Positions 52,467 through 60,818 of a stretch of DNA of 64,000 nt are shown here, piece after piece. The number at the start of each line of letters is the position of its first letter. The stretch's first letter is position 1. The notes beneath the pieces were generated by a model, which saw only the letters and a list, made by a program, of their open reading frames with translations, searched no databases and was not told where the DNA came from. Both the position numbers and the translations under genes were made by a program. Source of the stretch: Mycolicibacterium madagascariense (GTDB lineage: Bacteria; Actinomycetota; Actinomycetes; Mycobacteriales; Mycobacteriaceae); NCBI RefSeq assembly GCF_010729665.1, contig NZ_AP022610.1:992001-1056000 (forward strand). The letters are read 5' to 3'.

Positions 52467-53684
52467 TCAGGCGCCGCGCATGAATTCCACCGCCCGCGCC
52501 ACCCCCGCGGACGGCGTGGCCAGCCCCAGCCGGCCGGCAGGCGTGGCCACCCAGGCCGCGTCGCCGACCACCCCGTCGGGCGCGACGACGACACCCTCGA
52601 CGACGGGGGCCATCGCCGCGCCGACGTCGGTCAGGTACAGCAGGGTCTGCGCCAGCCCCGTGCGCCCGACGTAATCTGCATCGGCGGAGTACTTGCACTC
52701 GACGAGGAACGCCGCCTCGCCGGGCGCGACGATCAGGAGATCCGGTGCGAGCGAACGGGTTTGGGTGCGCAGCGCGGTCGTCAACGAGCGGTACCGAGAG
52801 GCCGCGCCGTAGCGCTTCCAGCTGCCGCCCGCCTCCATCCACAGGTGCCAGTCCCGGCCGCCGAGGGTCACGTGGAACTGTTCACGGCCGCCGACGTAGC
52901 TCAGCGGTGACGTGCCGACGATCGTCGCACCCGCCGACTGCAACGTGCGCAGCAGCTCGCCGAGCACGCCCAGCTGGAACAGCGTCGGCCGCAGCTCGCG
53001 GATCGGCCACAGCAGCTCGGCCGCGAGCGTGGGTTCACTTGCGGCCCTGATGGTTCGGGCTACGTCGACGAGACGCCGCCACGCCGCCCCCTCGCGCGCG
53101 ACCGCCGCGAGCTCCGACGGCCGCGGCGGCTCGGCCTCGCGGTCGGCCAGGCCGGACGCAAGGATCCGGGACAGTGCCTCCAGCTGAGCGGCGACGGGGT
53201 CACCGGCGGCCGGGTCGATCGAGGACGCGCGCTGAGCCAACCGGAGCACCGCGCCACCGGTCCAGCCGAGGGCGGTCGCGAGCAGTTCGTGCGCGACGCG
53301 GTCGCGCTGTCGGATGACGAACGACGATGGCGGCCAGCCGTACTGCCGTCTGGTCTCGATCCAGGCCGTCCCGCCGGTCGGCGCGTCGGCGATTGTGCGC
53401 TGACGCCGCGACTGCGCCGGCAACAGGTCGACCCACTGCCTGGCCGTCGCCGGCAAGCGCTCGAGCAGCGGCACCAGCTCCAGGAACAGCATCAGCTCCG
53501 CGCGCAGCAGCGTGTCCTCCGGCCGCCAATCACGCGGAAGCTCTTCGAGCGCAAGCTGATTGAGCACCTTGACCAGCTGACCGCGGCCGACCCACGCCCG
53601 CAGCACGTGGCCGAGGCCGTCTTCGGGAATCGGAAGGTCGGCTTCCGCGGTCAGGACAATACGTGGCTCATCTCGACGACCCAC
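52467..53684 (-). CDS. PD-(D/E)XK nuclease subunit of a McrBC-like restriction system
   Basis: Encodes about 405 residues from the GTG at 53684, overlapping the McrB-like gene by 34 bases; GTG 53690 is an alternative. Residues 1-310 are helical and unlike known families. Near residue 312 is PDLLIVAPGEAAFLVECKYSA, a PD-(D/E)XK site (D...ECK). A C-terminal domain carries TLLYLTDVGAAMAPVVEGV. McrC- or LlaJI/YdjA-type proteins in this position provide the DNA cut. The role is inferred from position and motif. The plus- and minus-strand frames upstream of 53684 are shadows. Confidence 0.8.
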   Translation of the reverse strand: MGRRDEPRIVLTAEADLPIPEDGLGHVLRAWVGRGQLVKVLNQLALEELPRDWRPEDTLLRAELMLFLELVPLLERLPATARQWVDLLPAQSRRQRTIADAPTGGTAWIETRRQYGWPPSSFVIRQRDRVAHELLATALGWTGGAVLRLAQRASSIDPAAGDPVAAQLEALSRILASGLADREAEPPRPSELAAVAREGAAWRRLVDVARTIRAASEPTLAAELLWPIRELRPTLFQLGVLGELLRTLQSAGATIVGTSPLSYVGGREQFHVTLGGRDWHLWMEAGGSWKRYGAASRYRSLTTALRTQTRSLAPDLLIVAPGEAAFLVECKYSADADYVGRTGLAQTLLYLTDVGAAMAPVVEGVVVAPDGVVGDAAWVATPAGRLGLATPSAGVARAVEFMRGA

Positions 53685-54790
53685 TCCCACTCCGTCTGAC
53701 TCAGGGCGTGGTGCTGCTCGACGATCGCGGCGCCGAGGGACGTCAACTCGTCCTCCATCTCGCGCAGCCACGTCCCGACGTTGACGAGGTACGCCTCGGC
53801 CAGCAGTTCGCGTTCGACGTGGGTGATGGTCGTCAGCTGCTCGGCATCGGTGCCGACGCCGGCGGCGATGTAGTCGGCCATGCGAAGGAACAGCGCGGGG
53901 CCGAGCGTCGTCATCGAATTGGTCAGGTGCGCCGTGTAAATGGCGACGATGGCGTCCAGCAGTGCCTCGGGCAGACCATGGTCCTGGGCGAGCAGCGCCG
54001 TGCGGAACTTCGCGGTGTCGGCGGCGGGGATGGGCACGCGCAGGAACCGTCGGCCCAGTGCGTGGCCGAACCGGAACACCCGCTGCGCGTCGAGCGCGTT
54101 GTAGGTGCCCAGCAGTCGCCACTCGGTGCCCGCGACGTAGCGGACCGGTCCGGTGCCGCCGGCCGGGTTCGTCAACAGCTCCTCGTGCTCGACCGAACAC
54201 GTGGCGCCGGTGGCCCAGCCGAGCTGCACCTGCGGCGAACCGATCGCGGGGGAGACGGTGCCGAGTGTGACGTCCTGCCCGCTGAGCCAGGTCAACAAGC
54301 CACCGAAGATGCGGTCCATGTCGGCGCGGTTGACCTCGTCGACGATCAGCCAGTGTCCGCTGGCGATGGCGCTCAGCACGCGACCGGGGCGGAACCGCAG
54401 CTCGCTGCCGTCGATGGTCTGGCCGCCGACGAGGTCGGTCGTCGACCAGTTCTCCTCGGCCGCAGACCATTCCACGCCCGTCGGGCCGACCTGGAAGCCG
54501 AAGGACCGCGGGTCGGCGACGATGCGGTCGACCACCTGGCGCAGCAGCGTGGTCTTGCCGCTGCCGGGCGGGCCCACCAGGATCACCGCCGGCGCCGACA
54601 GGATCGCCAGGCGCACCATCCGCTCGATGCGCGGGTCGATCTCGATGGGCACGGTGATGACCGACGGGACCTGGCCACCGTCGCCGGTCTTCGCGACGCC
54701 GGACCCGGGCGCTATGCCGAGCGCGGGATGGTGCTCCGGGGTCAGCTCGGCGAACAGCGTCTGCAGCTTCTCGACGGTGGCGTCACTCAT
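53651..54790 (-). CDS. McrB-like AAA+ ATPase/GTPase of a restriction system
   Basis: Encodes 379 residues. Walker A is GPPGSGKT (residues 73-80); Walker B with the McrB-like asparagine is LIVDEVNRAD (148-157). The blocks IASGHWLIVDEVNRADMDRIFGG and RLLGTYNALDAQRVFRFGHALGRRFLRV complete the AAA+ core. N-terminal 60 residues are unclear. Its Walker B DEVNRAD is the signature of McrB/MoxR-type NTPases that translocate DNA and activate a partner nuclease. The ATG overlaps the stop of the small protein gene by 8 bases. Confidence 0.88.
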   Translation of the reverse strand: MSDATVEKLQTLFAELTPEHHPALGIAPGSGVAKTGDGGQVPSVITVPIEIDPRIERMVRLAILSAPAVILVGPPGSGKTTLLRQVVDRIVADPRSFGFQVGPTGVEWSAAEENWSTTDLVGGQTIDGSELRFRPGRVLSAIASGHWLIVDEVNRADMDRIFGGLLTWLSGQDVTLGTVSPAIGSPQVQLGWATGATCSVEHEELLTNPAGGTGPVRYVAGTEWRLLGTYNALDAQRVFRFGHALGRRFLRVPIPAADTAKFRTALLAQDHGLPEALLDAIVAIYTAHLTNSMTTLGPALFLRMADYIAAGVGTDAEQLTTITHVERELLAEAYLVNVGTWLREMEDELTSLGAAIVEQHHALSQTEWEWVVEMSHVLS

Positions 54791-55157
54791 CGAAGATCAC
54801 CAGCCGCACCGGTGTCGACTCGCGGAGGAACAGGGCGGCCTTCAGCGACGGTAGGCGGCCACGCTTGCGCATCGCCGACAGCACGTGTTCCGGCGTCACG
54901 TCACCCAGCACGCTGATGACGGCGTACTCCGGACTGGACTTCGCCATCTCGTCGCAGCGGTTGCCGATCTGCTTCAGCTCGGTGACCAGCTTGCCGACGA
55001 CGGGTCCGCCCCGCTGGCCGTCACCGACACCCAGCTCATCGGCGAACCACTGGTAGAGCGGATCCCACTTCGAGGAGTCCATGCGGCTCGCCCGGATCGC
55101 ATACCCGACGGCCGCCAGGATGCCCTCGCGCGGCGTCGTGCCGAACAGGTCGCTCAT
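54783..55157 (-). CDS. small protein of the restriction-modification operon
   Basis: Encodes 124 residues: MSDLFGTTPREGILAAVGYAIRASRMD... to LVIFDE. It is mainly helical, with SKWDPLYQWFADELG and VTELKQIGNRCDEMAKSSPEYAV. No domain recognised. It sits between the second methyltransferase (stop overlap ATGA) and the McrB-like gene (8-base overlap), so it is surely part of the operon. In BsuMI a comparable gene position between methylases and the AAA+ subunit is taken by a restriction subunit, so it may be a specificity or structural component. Confidence 0.75.
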   Translation of the reverse strand: MSDLFGTTPREGILAAVGYAIRASRMDSSKWDPLYQWFADELGVGDGQRGGPVVGKLVTELKQIGNRCDEMAKSSPEYAVISVLGDVTPEHVLSAMRKRGRLPSLKAALFLRESTPVRLVIFDE

Positions 55158-56302
55158 GCCCCGACGCTCGACGCGTAGGCCGTCAGCTCGTCGATGAAGC
55201 CCGGCGGAAAACGCAACGTGCCCTTGCGCGTTCGGTTCAGGAAGCCCTGCGCCGCCCGCGCCGACAGCGGCTTGCCGGGATGCTGCAGGAAGTCGACGAG
55301 CGACTCGCGCGGCTGCCACACCGGCCACGGCCCGACGTCCGCGGCGTGCACGACCCCGTCGAGATCCGACCACGCGGCGCGGCGGGGCCACGTGGCGCCC
55401 GTCCACGGCAGGTCGCCGCCGGCGTCGTAGCGGCCCGGCTTCGCCAACCGGCCGCCGATCCACGTCGCGACGGGCACGCTCACCGAGTTGCCGACCATGC
55501 GCCAGCGCTCACCGCGCCGTGCGACCTCCTCGGCGGGTGCGGTCCAGTCGGCCGGAAACCCTTGCAGCCGTTCGGTGTCGCGCAGATCGGGGGTGACGTA
55601 GGCGCCCGACGGCAACCGGATGGCCGGCGGCGAGGGCACCCCCACCGAGGACCCGCACTTGATGGGCGGCACGCCGTCGACCGCCCATCCGAACGCCCGC
55701 ATCCCCTCGGTCCAGTAGAAACCGCACGCCACGTCGGGGTATTCACCGGCGCCCATTGGCTTTTCGCACTCGTCGGCCAGCAGCACGGCCCGCGGATCGC
55801 CGGCGCGCGAGGCGACCAGGTACCACCGGTTGCGCCGCTGCGGCAGCCCGAACGCATTGCTGTCGACGACGCGGTACGCCCACCGGTAGCCCAACTCCGT
55901 GAGCGCGGTCGTCACCAGTGTCAGCGCGGCGCCCTGACCGAGCGACATCAGGAACGGCACGTTCTCCAGCACCACCCACGGCACGTCGCCCTGCTGCAGC
56001 AGCCGCAGCACCTCACCGATGAGACTGCTTCGTGCGCCCTCGATTCCGACCTTGCGCCCGACGCTGCTGAGATCCTGACACGGAAACCCCGCCGTGACGA
56101 CGTCGGTGCCGGGGGGCAGGCTGCGCAGATCGCGGACGTCGGCCTCGAGCTTCGTGTCGGGGAAGCGGCGGCGCAGCACGTGCATGGCGGGCGGGGCGTT
56201 CTCGACCAGTAGCTGCGACTGGTGACCGCTGGCTGCCATGCCCAACTCGAGCCCGCCGATGCCCGCGAACAGTCCGGCGACCCGCAGCTTCGTGCGCCTC
56301 AC
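55154..56302 (-). CDS. DNA (cytosine-5)-methyltransferase 2
   Basis: Encodes 382 residues. Motif I LRVAGLFAGIGGLELGM, motif IV GFPCQDLSS with the catalytic Cys75, motif VI VLENVPFL (ENV 113-115), motif VIII QRRNRWYLVASR and motif X VGNSVSVPVATWI are all present. A target-recognition region lies between VIII and IX, and ~80 residues follow motif X. GTG 56302 overlaps the stop of the first methyltransferase (GTGA). Two different C5 methylases in a row usually methylate the two strands of an asymmetric site. Confidence 0.93.
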   Translation of the reverse strand: MRRTKLRVAGLFAGIGGLELGMAASGHQSQLLVENAPPAMHVLRRRFPDTKLEADVRDLRSLPPGTDVVTAGFPCQDLSSVGRKVGIEGARSSLIGEVLRLLQQGDVPWVVLENVPFLMSLGQGAALTLVTTALTELGYRWAYRVVDSNAFGLPQRRNRWYLVASRAGDPRAVLLADECEKPMGAGEYPDVACGFYWTEGMRAFGWAVDGVPPIKCGSSVGVPSPPAIRLPSGAYVTPDLRDTERLQGFPADWTAPAEEVARRGERWRMVGNSVSVPVATWIGGRLAKPGRYDAGGDLPWTGATWPRRAAWSDLDGVVHAADVGPWPVWQPRESLVDFLQHPGKPLSARAAQGFLNRTRKGTLRFPPGFIDELTAYASSVGA

Positions 56303-57585
56303 CGCAGCCACTCCAGCGCGACCGCATAGCTGAGCCGTGACGGCACCGCGTTGCCGATCATCCTGGCGATCGCGGTGCGGTGGCGGACCGCGTCGAAGGA
56401 GAACCAGTCCGGAATGTATTGCAGCCGAGCCGCTTCGTGGGCGCTGATCGTGCGGCGCTCGCTCGGGTGGACGTACCGGCCCATGCACATGCTGTAGAAG
56501 CCGGTCGTGATGGTCTGCGACGGTCGGTCCCACGCCAGCCTGCCGTAGATCGCCTTGTAGCTGTGGCCGCCGTCGGCGTGGCAGGCCGGGCGCTGGCTGT
56601 CGGGGAGGTCGAACGCGCCGTTCTCGAAGAGGTAGTCGATGCGCTGGCGCGTCGCGGGTGCCGAGCGCGCGACGGCGTCGACGAGGTGCACCCGTCGCGA
56701 CTCGGGCAGCGCCACCAGATCCTGGAACGCCCATGCGACGTCACGCGGTCCGCGGCGGTGCCGTTCGACGACCTCGGCGGGCGTCGTCGCGTGGGTGCGG
56801 CTGGCCATCAGCACGAGGCGGCGGCGGCGCTGCGGCACGCCGATCTCGCTGAGGTCGATCACCCCGACGGACACGTGGTAGCCCAGCGTGCCCAGCGCCT
56901 CGGCGGTGCGCTGCACGACGGCGCGCTTGTCGTTGAGCGCCCCAGGGACGTTCTCGATCAGGATGTGGTGCGGCTCGAGCACTTCCGCGGCCCGCACCAT
57001 CGACCCGTAGAGCTCGTTCTTGTCGTCGGAGTGCCTGGTGCGATTGTTGAAGTCGCTGTGGCCCTGGCACGGTGGGCCGCCGACGAGTACGTCCACGTCC
57101 CCGTGGTGCTTGGCGAGCAGGCGTTCCGCAGACGTGAGCCGGCCGCCGACCCGCCCCGGGAGCACCTCGGTGACGTCCTGACTCAGCGCGGCAGCGGTGG
57201 GGAAGTTGGCGGCGTAGGTGGCGGCCGCGACGGCGTCGACGTCCACGGCCAGCACCGGCTCGAACGAGCGGTTCAGCGCCCGCGCCGCCTCGGCCAGCCC
57301 GATCGACAGGCCGCCGCACCCGGAGAACAGGTCGACCACCCGCAGCGACGACCGCGACGCGCCACAGGGCGGCGCGACCCGGCTCTGTAGCCAGGCGCGC
57401 TCGGCCTCGTCGGCCGACGTGGGCCCCGCAATCCGACCGGGATGGGTGGCCAGGACGCTCGTGGCACGGCCGCCGTCGCGACGGATCAGCACCCGCTCGT
57501 AGGACCCGTTGCGCGCGCGGAAGCGTTCGAAACCGCCGTCGGCGCTGGGCCGCGGCGCGGTGGCGCTCGGTGAGGGCTTGCTCAT
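56299..57585 (-). CDS. DNA (cytosine-5)-methyltransferase 1
   Basis: Encodes 428 residues. After an ~80-residue N-terminal extension come motif I VVDLFSGCGGLSIGL, motif IV VGGPPCQGHSDFN (Cys173), ENV motif LIENVPGAL, motif VIII QRRRRLVLMAS, and the C-terminal TITTGFYSMCMGRYVHPSERRTIS and MIGNAVPS motifs. First gene of the minus-strand restriction-modification operon, opposite to the Vsr gene with a 138-base gap. Its sequence differs strongly from methylase 2, so they are not recent duplicates. Confidence 0.94.
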   Translation of the reverse strand: MSKPSPSATAPRPSADGGFERFRARNGSYERVLIRRDGGRATSVLATHPGRIAGPTSADEAERAWLQSRVAPPCGASRSSLRVVDLFSGCGGLSIGLAEAARALNRSFEPVLAVDVDAVAAATYAANFPTAAALSQDVTEVLPGRVGGRLTSAERLLAKHHGDVDVLVGGPPCQGHSDFNNRTRHSDDKNELYGSMVRAAEVLEPHHILIENVPGALNDKRAVVQRTAEALGTLGYHVSVGVIDLSEIGVPQRRRRLVLMASRTHATTPAEVVERHRRGPRDVAWAFQDLVALPESRRVHLVDAVARSAPATRQRIDYLFENGAFDLPDSQRPACHADGGHSYKAIYGRLAWDRPSQTITTGFYSMCMGRYVHPSERRTISAHEAARLQYIPDWFSFDAVRHRTAIARMIGNAVPSRLSYAVALEWLR

Positions 57586-57723
57586 CTACGCCGCGCGACC
57601 TGCGATGAAACGAGCTGCTCGGGCGCTGCGGCGGGTCACGGAGCAATGGTATTCAGCCGCTCCGACAAGTCCCGGCACCCCCGGCGGCGCGCCGTCGGGG
57701 CGAGGCGTCAATAGGCTGGCGCC

Positions 57724-58152
57724 ATGGCGGAGTCGTGGGCGTCCTCACCGGAGGCCAGGGCCCGCATGCAGTCGAACAAGAGTCGCGACACGAAGCCCGA
57801 GCTCGCGCTGCGCTCGGCGGTGCACGCGCGGGGGCTGCGCTACCGCGTGTCGGCGAAACCGCTAGCCGGTGTGCGGCGCACCGCGGACCTGGTCTTTACG
57901 CGGGCGCAGGTCGCGGTGTTCCTGGACGGGTGCTTCTGGCACGGCTGTCCCGAGCACCACACCGTCGCGGCGGCCAATGCGACGTTCTGGGCCGAGAAGG
58001 TCGAGAACAACCGGGCGCGTGACCGCAATACCGACGAGCGGCTCGCCGCGGCGGGCTGGGTCAGCATCCGCATCTGGGAGCACGAGGATCCGCAGGAGGC
58101 GGCCGCCCGGGTCGAGGAGGTCGTGCGCGCGCGCACCGTCACAAATCGTTGA
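57724..58152 (+). CDS. vsr: very short patch repair (Vsr) endonuclease
   Basis: Nicks next to T:G mismatches that arise from deamination of 5-methylcytosine, protecting C5-methylated sites. The 142-residue protein has the Vsr segments EARARMQSNKSRDTKPELALRSAVHARGLRYRV, TADLVFTRAQVAVFLDGCFWHGCPEHH with the metal-binding Asp and Cys/His zinc ligands, and WAEKVENNRARDRNTDERLAAAGW. ATG start. It diverges from the two methyltransferases, consistent with its task, and its 3' end overlaps the LuxR-type HTH gene by 14 bases. Confidence 0.95.
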   Translation: MAESWASSPEARARMQSNKSRDTKPELALRSAVHARGLRYRVSAKPLAGVRRTADLVFTRAQVAVFLDGCFWHGCPEHHTVAAANATFWAEKVENNRARDRNTDERLAAAGWVSIRIWEHEDPQEAAARVEEVVRARTVTNR

Positions 58153-58402
58153 CGTCGATCAGACCGTCCTGTATGGCACGGGCGACGAGCGCGGCCTTCG
58201 TGGTGGCGGGTCGGCCCGCCGCCGCGTACTTGTCCCTGATGCGCTGCAGATGCGTGCGGACGGTGGTGGTCGAGATCTCGAGTTCGCGCGCAACGTCGTC
58301 TTTGTTGTCATGGAGCAGCCACGCCAACAGAACTTCCTTCTCACGGGGTGCGAGATCGGCTCGGCGGCCTGCCGGAGCGGGCGTCAGCAACGTTTCCTCC
58401 AA
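58139..58402 (-). CDS. stand-alone LuxR-type HTH protein
   Basis: Encodes 87 residues, essentially one GerE/LuxR DNA-binding domain: LAPREKEVLLAWLLHDNKDDVARELEISTTTVRTHLQRIRDKYAAAGRP. No receiver or sensor domain is attached. The receiver-like domain needed to control it may be supplied by the divergent protein at 58545-59276, whose gene begins 142 bases away. ATG start with a moderate Shine-Dalgarno site. The overlap with vsr is tail-to-tail. Confidence 0.82.
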   Translation of the reverse strand: MEETLLTPAPAGRRADLAPREKEVLLAWLLHDNKDDVARELEISTTTVRTHLQRIRDKYAAAGRPATTKAALVARAIQDGLIDVNDL

Positions 58403-58544
58403 TGGTCTATTGGGAAACCATCATCCGTTCGGATGACGTTCCAGTCACGTAGACGATTGACGCGTTTGTAGTGTATTTCGGCAAAATGGGCGCAAAGACA
58501 CGCAGATCGAGCAACATTTCGCATACGTCGAAAGGATTTGCCGG

Positions 58545-59276
58545 GTGACCGAAGAGCCGCGAATCTTGGTGGCGTCTCCGCTCGACGACGGGGTGGTGCC
58601 CGCCCTGACCGCGGCGTTTCCCGGGGCCACGGTGCGCGTAGCTGGGGACCGCGCCGCCGTGAGCCGCGAGGTCACTCAGCGGGTGCGGTTCGACGTCGTC
58701 GTGGCGGATCTGGTGTGGAACAGCCCGGAGTGGGAGTTCAACTTCGACGGTCTCGACGTCATCGACGTCCTCGGCGCCACCGATCGGCGGGCGCCGGTGA
58801 TCATGGCCACTCAGGGACACACGACCGAATGCGATTTGCTTCAGGAGGCCAGGCTGCGGCCGGAGGTCTTCTCGGTCTTTCGCAAGACCGTCGGCGCCGA
58901 CGACCTGCCGAGGCTCATTCGCGACGCCGCCATCGGGGAGCGACGCCATGGACACGTCGCCACGCCGCACACCAAACCGCTCTACGAGCTGTTCCTCGGC
59001 AGGCGCGGGGAGACCGCGGGGCGCATGGCGGGCGCGATCGCCGCAGGCCGGGCTACTGACGGCGCCTCGCTGGCGACTGCTGCCGGCGTCGCCCTGAACA
59101 CGGCGTCGAAGGTGACGACGCACTACCTCGGCCCCATCATCCTCGAGCGCGGCGAGCACGACCCGCGACTGCCGATGACCCTGTCTGCGGTCTACCGCTG
59201 GTGCGGTCTACACGCGAGGTACATCGTCAGCTGGTGTCGACGCCACGGCCACGGTGACGTCCTCGTCACACTGTGA
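58545..59276 (+). CDS. receiver-like regulator with C-terminal HTH-like domain
   Basis: Encodes 243 residues from a GTG. The first ~125 residues have response-regulator topology (RILVASPLDDGVVPALTAAFPGATVRVAG, VVVADLVWNS with an Asp at the phosphate site, VFRKTVGADDLPRLIRDA with the Lys), but the N-terminal acidic pair is reduced to ASPLDD. The C-terminal ~90 residues contain AGAIAAGRATDGASLATAAGVALNTASKV, an HTH-like segment. It is probably a pseudo-receiver regulator working with the divergent LuxR-HTH protein. Confidence 0.65.
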   Translation: MTEEPRILVASPLDDGVVPALTAAFPGATVRVAGDRAAVSREVTQRVRFDVVVADLVWNSPEWEFNFDGLDVIDVLGATDRRAPVIMATQGHTTECDLLQEARLRPEVFSVFRKTVGADDLPRLIRDAAIGERRHGHVATPHTKPLYELFLGRRGETAGRMAGAIAAGRATDGASLATAAGVALNTASKVTTHYLGPIILERGEHDPRLPMTLSAVYRWCGLHARYIVSWCRRHGHGDVLVTL

Positions 59277-59320
59277 GGCCGGAATACAAAGCTGAGCTAA
59301 ATGGTTGGCCGGAGTGGGTA

Positions 59321-59339
59321 TGGATCGGGACACGATCCA
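59321..59339. promoter_or_regulatory. inverted repeat upstream of the small secreted protein
   Basis: tggatcg-ggaca-cgatcca (59321-59327 with 59333-59339) is a perfect inverted repeat with 7-base arms, 23 bases before the ATG at 59363. It may be an operator or an mRNA hairpin close to the ribosome site. Confidence 0.4.
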
Positions 59340-59362
59340 ACGAACTCTGACAGAGGTGTACG

Positions 59363-59611
59363 ATGTTCGACGTCACACGCATAGCAGGCGGACTGGCCAT
59401 CGCCGGTGCTCTGGGGCTTGCCGGCCTTGGAGCGGGAACGGCCGTCGCGGATGCGGCCACGCCTCCGACGCCTCAGGTGTCGTCCGTACAGGACGCCGCC
59501 CAGAACGGCGGGCCCGTACCCGGCGCCTCGACGCCATCGCCGTACGCCATCTACGGCAGCAGCGGACTGTGCGGCACCCCCGGCCTGTACTTCGTGAACA
59601 TCTGCGAATGA
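59363..59611 (+). CDS. small secreted protein, paralogue of 29809-30057
   Basis: Encodes 82 residues. The signal peptide MFDVTRIAGGLAIAGALGLAGLGAGTAVADA closely matches that of the protein at 29809. The mature part differs: Pro/Ser/Ala-rich with QDAAQNGGPVPGASTPSP. The C-terminus again has two Cys in a Gly/Pro setting (LCGTPGLYFVNICE), equivalent to CVTGPLGLLHFCN. It is one gene, following the receiver-like regulator by 86 bases. Confidence 0.85.
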   Translation: MFDVTRIAGGLAIAGALGLAGLGAGTAVADAATPPTPQVSSVQDAAQNGGPVPGASTPSPYAIYGSSGLCGTPGLYFVNICE

Positions 59612-59828
59612 CGGGAATTTAGGCTCACCGGGATTTCAACCGGACGACCCACCGCACTGGTGGCGCAATGTCCGAATACCGCCCCCTAGCAGCAGGTCCG
59701 CCCCGTCGTGAAGCGGCGTAATCGCCGAATCCGCCGGGGCTTCTGCGTGCGGCCGGCTTACCGCTGCGAGCACCGCCGATAACGTCGGCCAGCAGGTCAG
59801 CCACCCGCCACAGCCCAGGAGGTAAACG

Positions 59829-60577
59829 GTGACCTCCCATGACGCGGCCGCGCCGACACCGATCCGTCGTCCGCGGGCGGACCAGGCCCGTTTGGTCGCC
59901 GACGTGCTCCGCCACCAGATCCACGCCGGCGGCTACCCCGATGGCCTGCCCGCGGAGGCCGACCTTGCAGCCGAGTTCTTCGTCTCCCGCAACACCGTCC
60001 GCGAAGCGCTCGCGGCGTTGAAGGACGAGGGCATCATCGAACGCGGTCCCCGCACCGGTACCCACGTCGCGATCCGCAAGTACGACCACGGTCTGCACGC
60101 GTTGGTCGGTCTGAAGGAGACGTTCAAGGGCTACGGCGACATTCGCAACGAGGTGCGCGCCGCCATGACGGTGTCGGCCCCGCCGTCGGTGGCCCACCGC
60201 CTCCGCCTCGCCCCCGGCGAGCGCGTGGTGTTCATCGAACGTCTCCGCTATCTCGGCGATCTGCCGCTGTCACTCGACATGACGTACCTGACGCCCAGCA
60301 TCGGCACCGAGGTGCTGGAGCACTCCCTCGAGGTCAACGACGTCTTCGCCCTCATCGAGCAGGTCACCGAACGTCGGCTCGGCGCAGCAGATCTCGCCGT
60401 CGAGGCGGTGTCCGCCGACGCCCACTCCGCAGCCATCCTGCAGGTGCCCGACGGCGCGCCCGTCCTGCTGCTGGAACGGCTGACCCACCTCGACGACGGC
60501 CACCCGTCGATCTCGAATACATCCGCATGCGGGGCGATCGAATCACCCTGCGCGGCAACTTAGTTAGGGGACGATGA
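59829..60577 (+). CDS. GntR/HutC (UTRA) regulator with an apparent frameshift near its end
   Basis: The N-terminal winged HTH (PADLAAEFFVSRNTVREALAAL type, ADQARLVADVLRHQIHAGGY) and the UTRA ligand domain (ERVVFIERLRYLGDLPLSLDMTYLTP, LLERLTHLDDGHP) are clear for ~225 residues. In the annotated frame the C-terminus becomes SISNTSACGAIESPCAAT and stops at 60563. In the -1 frame from about 60505 the DNA gives VDLEYIRMRGDRITLRGNLVRG, the normal UTRA ending, and stops at 60577, overlapping the ferredoxin ATG as ATGA. One base is thus missing in the ccc at 60503-60505, either a real mutation or a read error. Confidence 0.85.
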
Positions 60578-60804
60578 TGGCTCAGGTCAACCAGCGGGTC
60601 GACGTGCCGGTGACGATCGACGAGTCGTTGTGCATCGAGGGATGCACGCTCTGCGTCGAGATCTGTCCGCTGGACTCGCTGGCCATCAACCCCGAGAACG
60701 GCAAGGCGTTCATGCACGTCGACGAATGCTGGTACTGCGGCCCGTGCGCGGCCCGCTGTCCCACCGGCGCCGTCACCGTGAACATGCCCTATCTCATCCG
60801 CTGA
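60574..60804 (+). CDS. 2[4Fe-4S] ferredoxin, AprB-like
   Basis: Encodes 76 residues with two [4Fe-4S] motifs: CIEGCTLCVEIC and CWYCGPCAARCP, the second with C-x2-C-x2-C-x3-C spacing. The first has C-x3-C-x2-C-x3-C, as in adenylylsulfate reductase subunit B, with ICPLDSLAI and the shared AFMHVDECWYCGPC block. The C-terminal domain of full AprB is missing. It lies between the GntR gene and the ABC transporter and should pass electrons to the FAD protein at 63831. Confidence 0.93.
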   Translation: MMAQVNQRVDVPVTIDESLCIEGCTLCVEICPLDSLAINPENGKAFMHVDECWYCGPCAARCPTGAVTVNMPYLIR

Positions 60805-60818
60805 ACCCGAGGATCACC

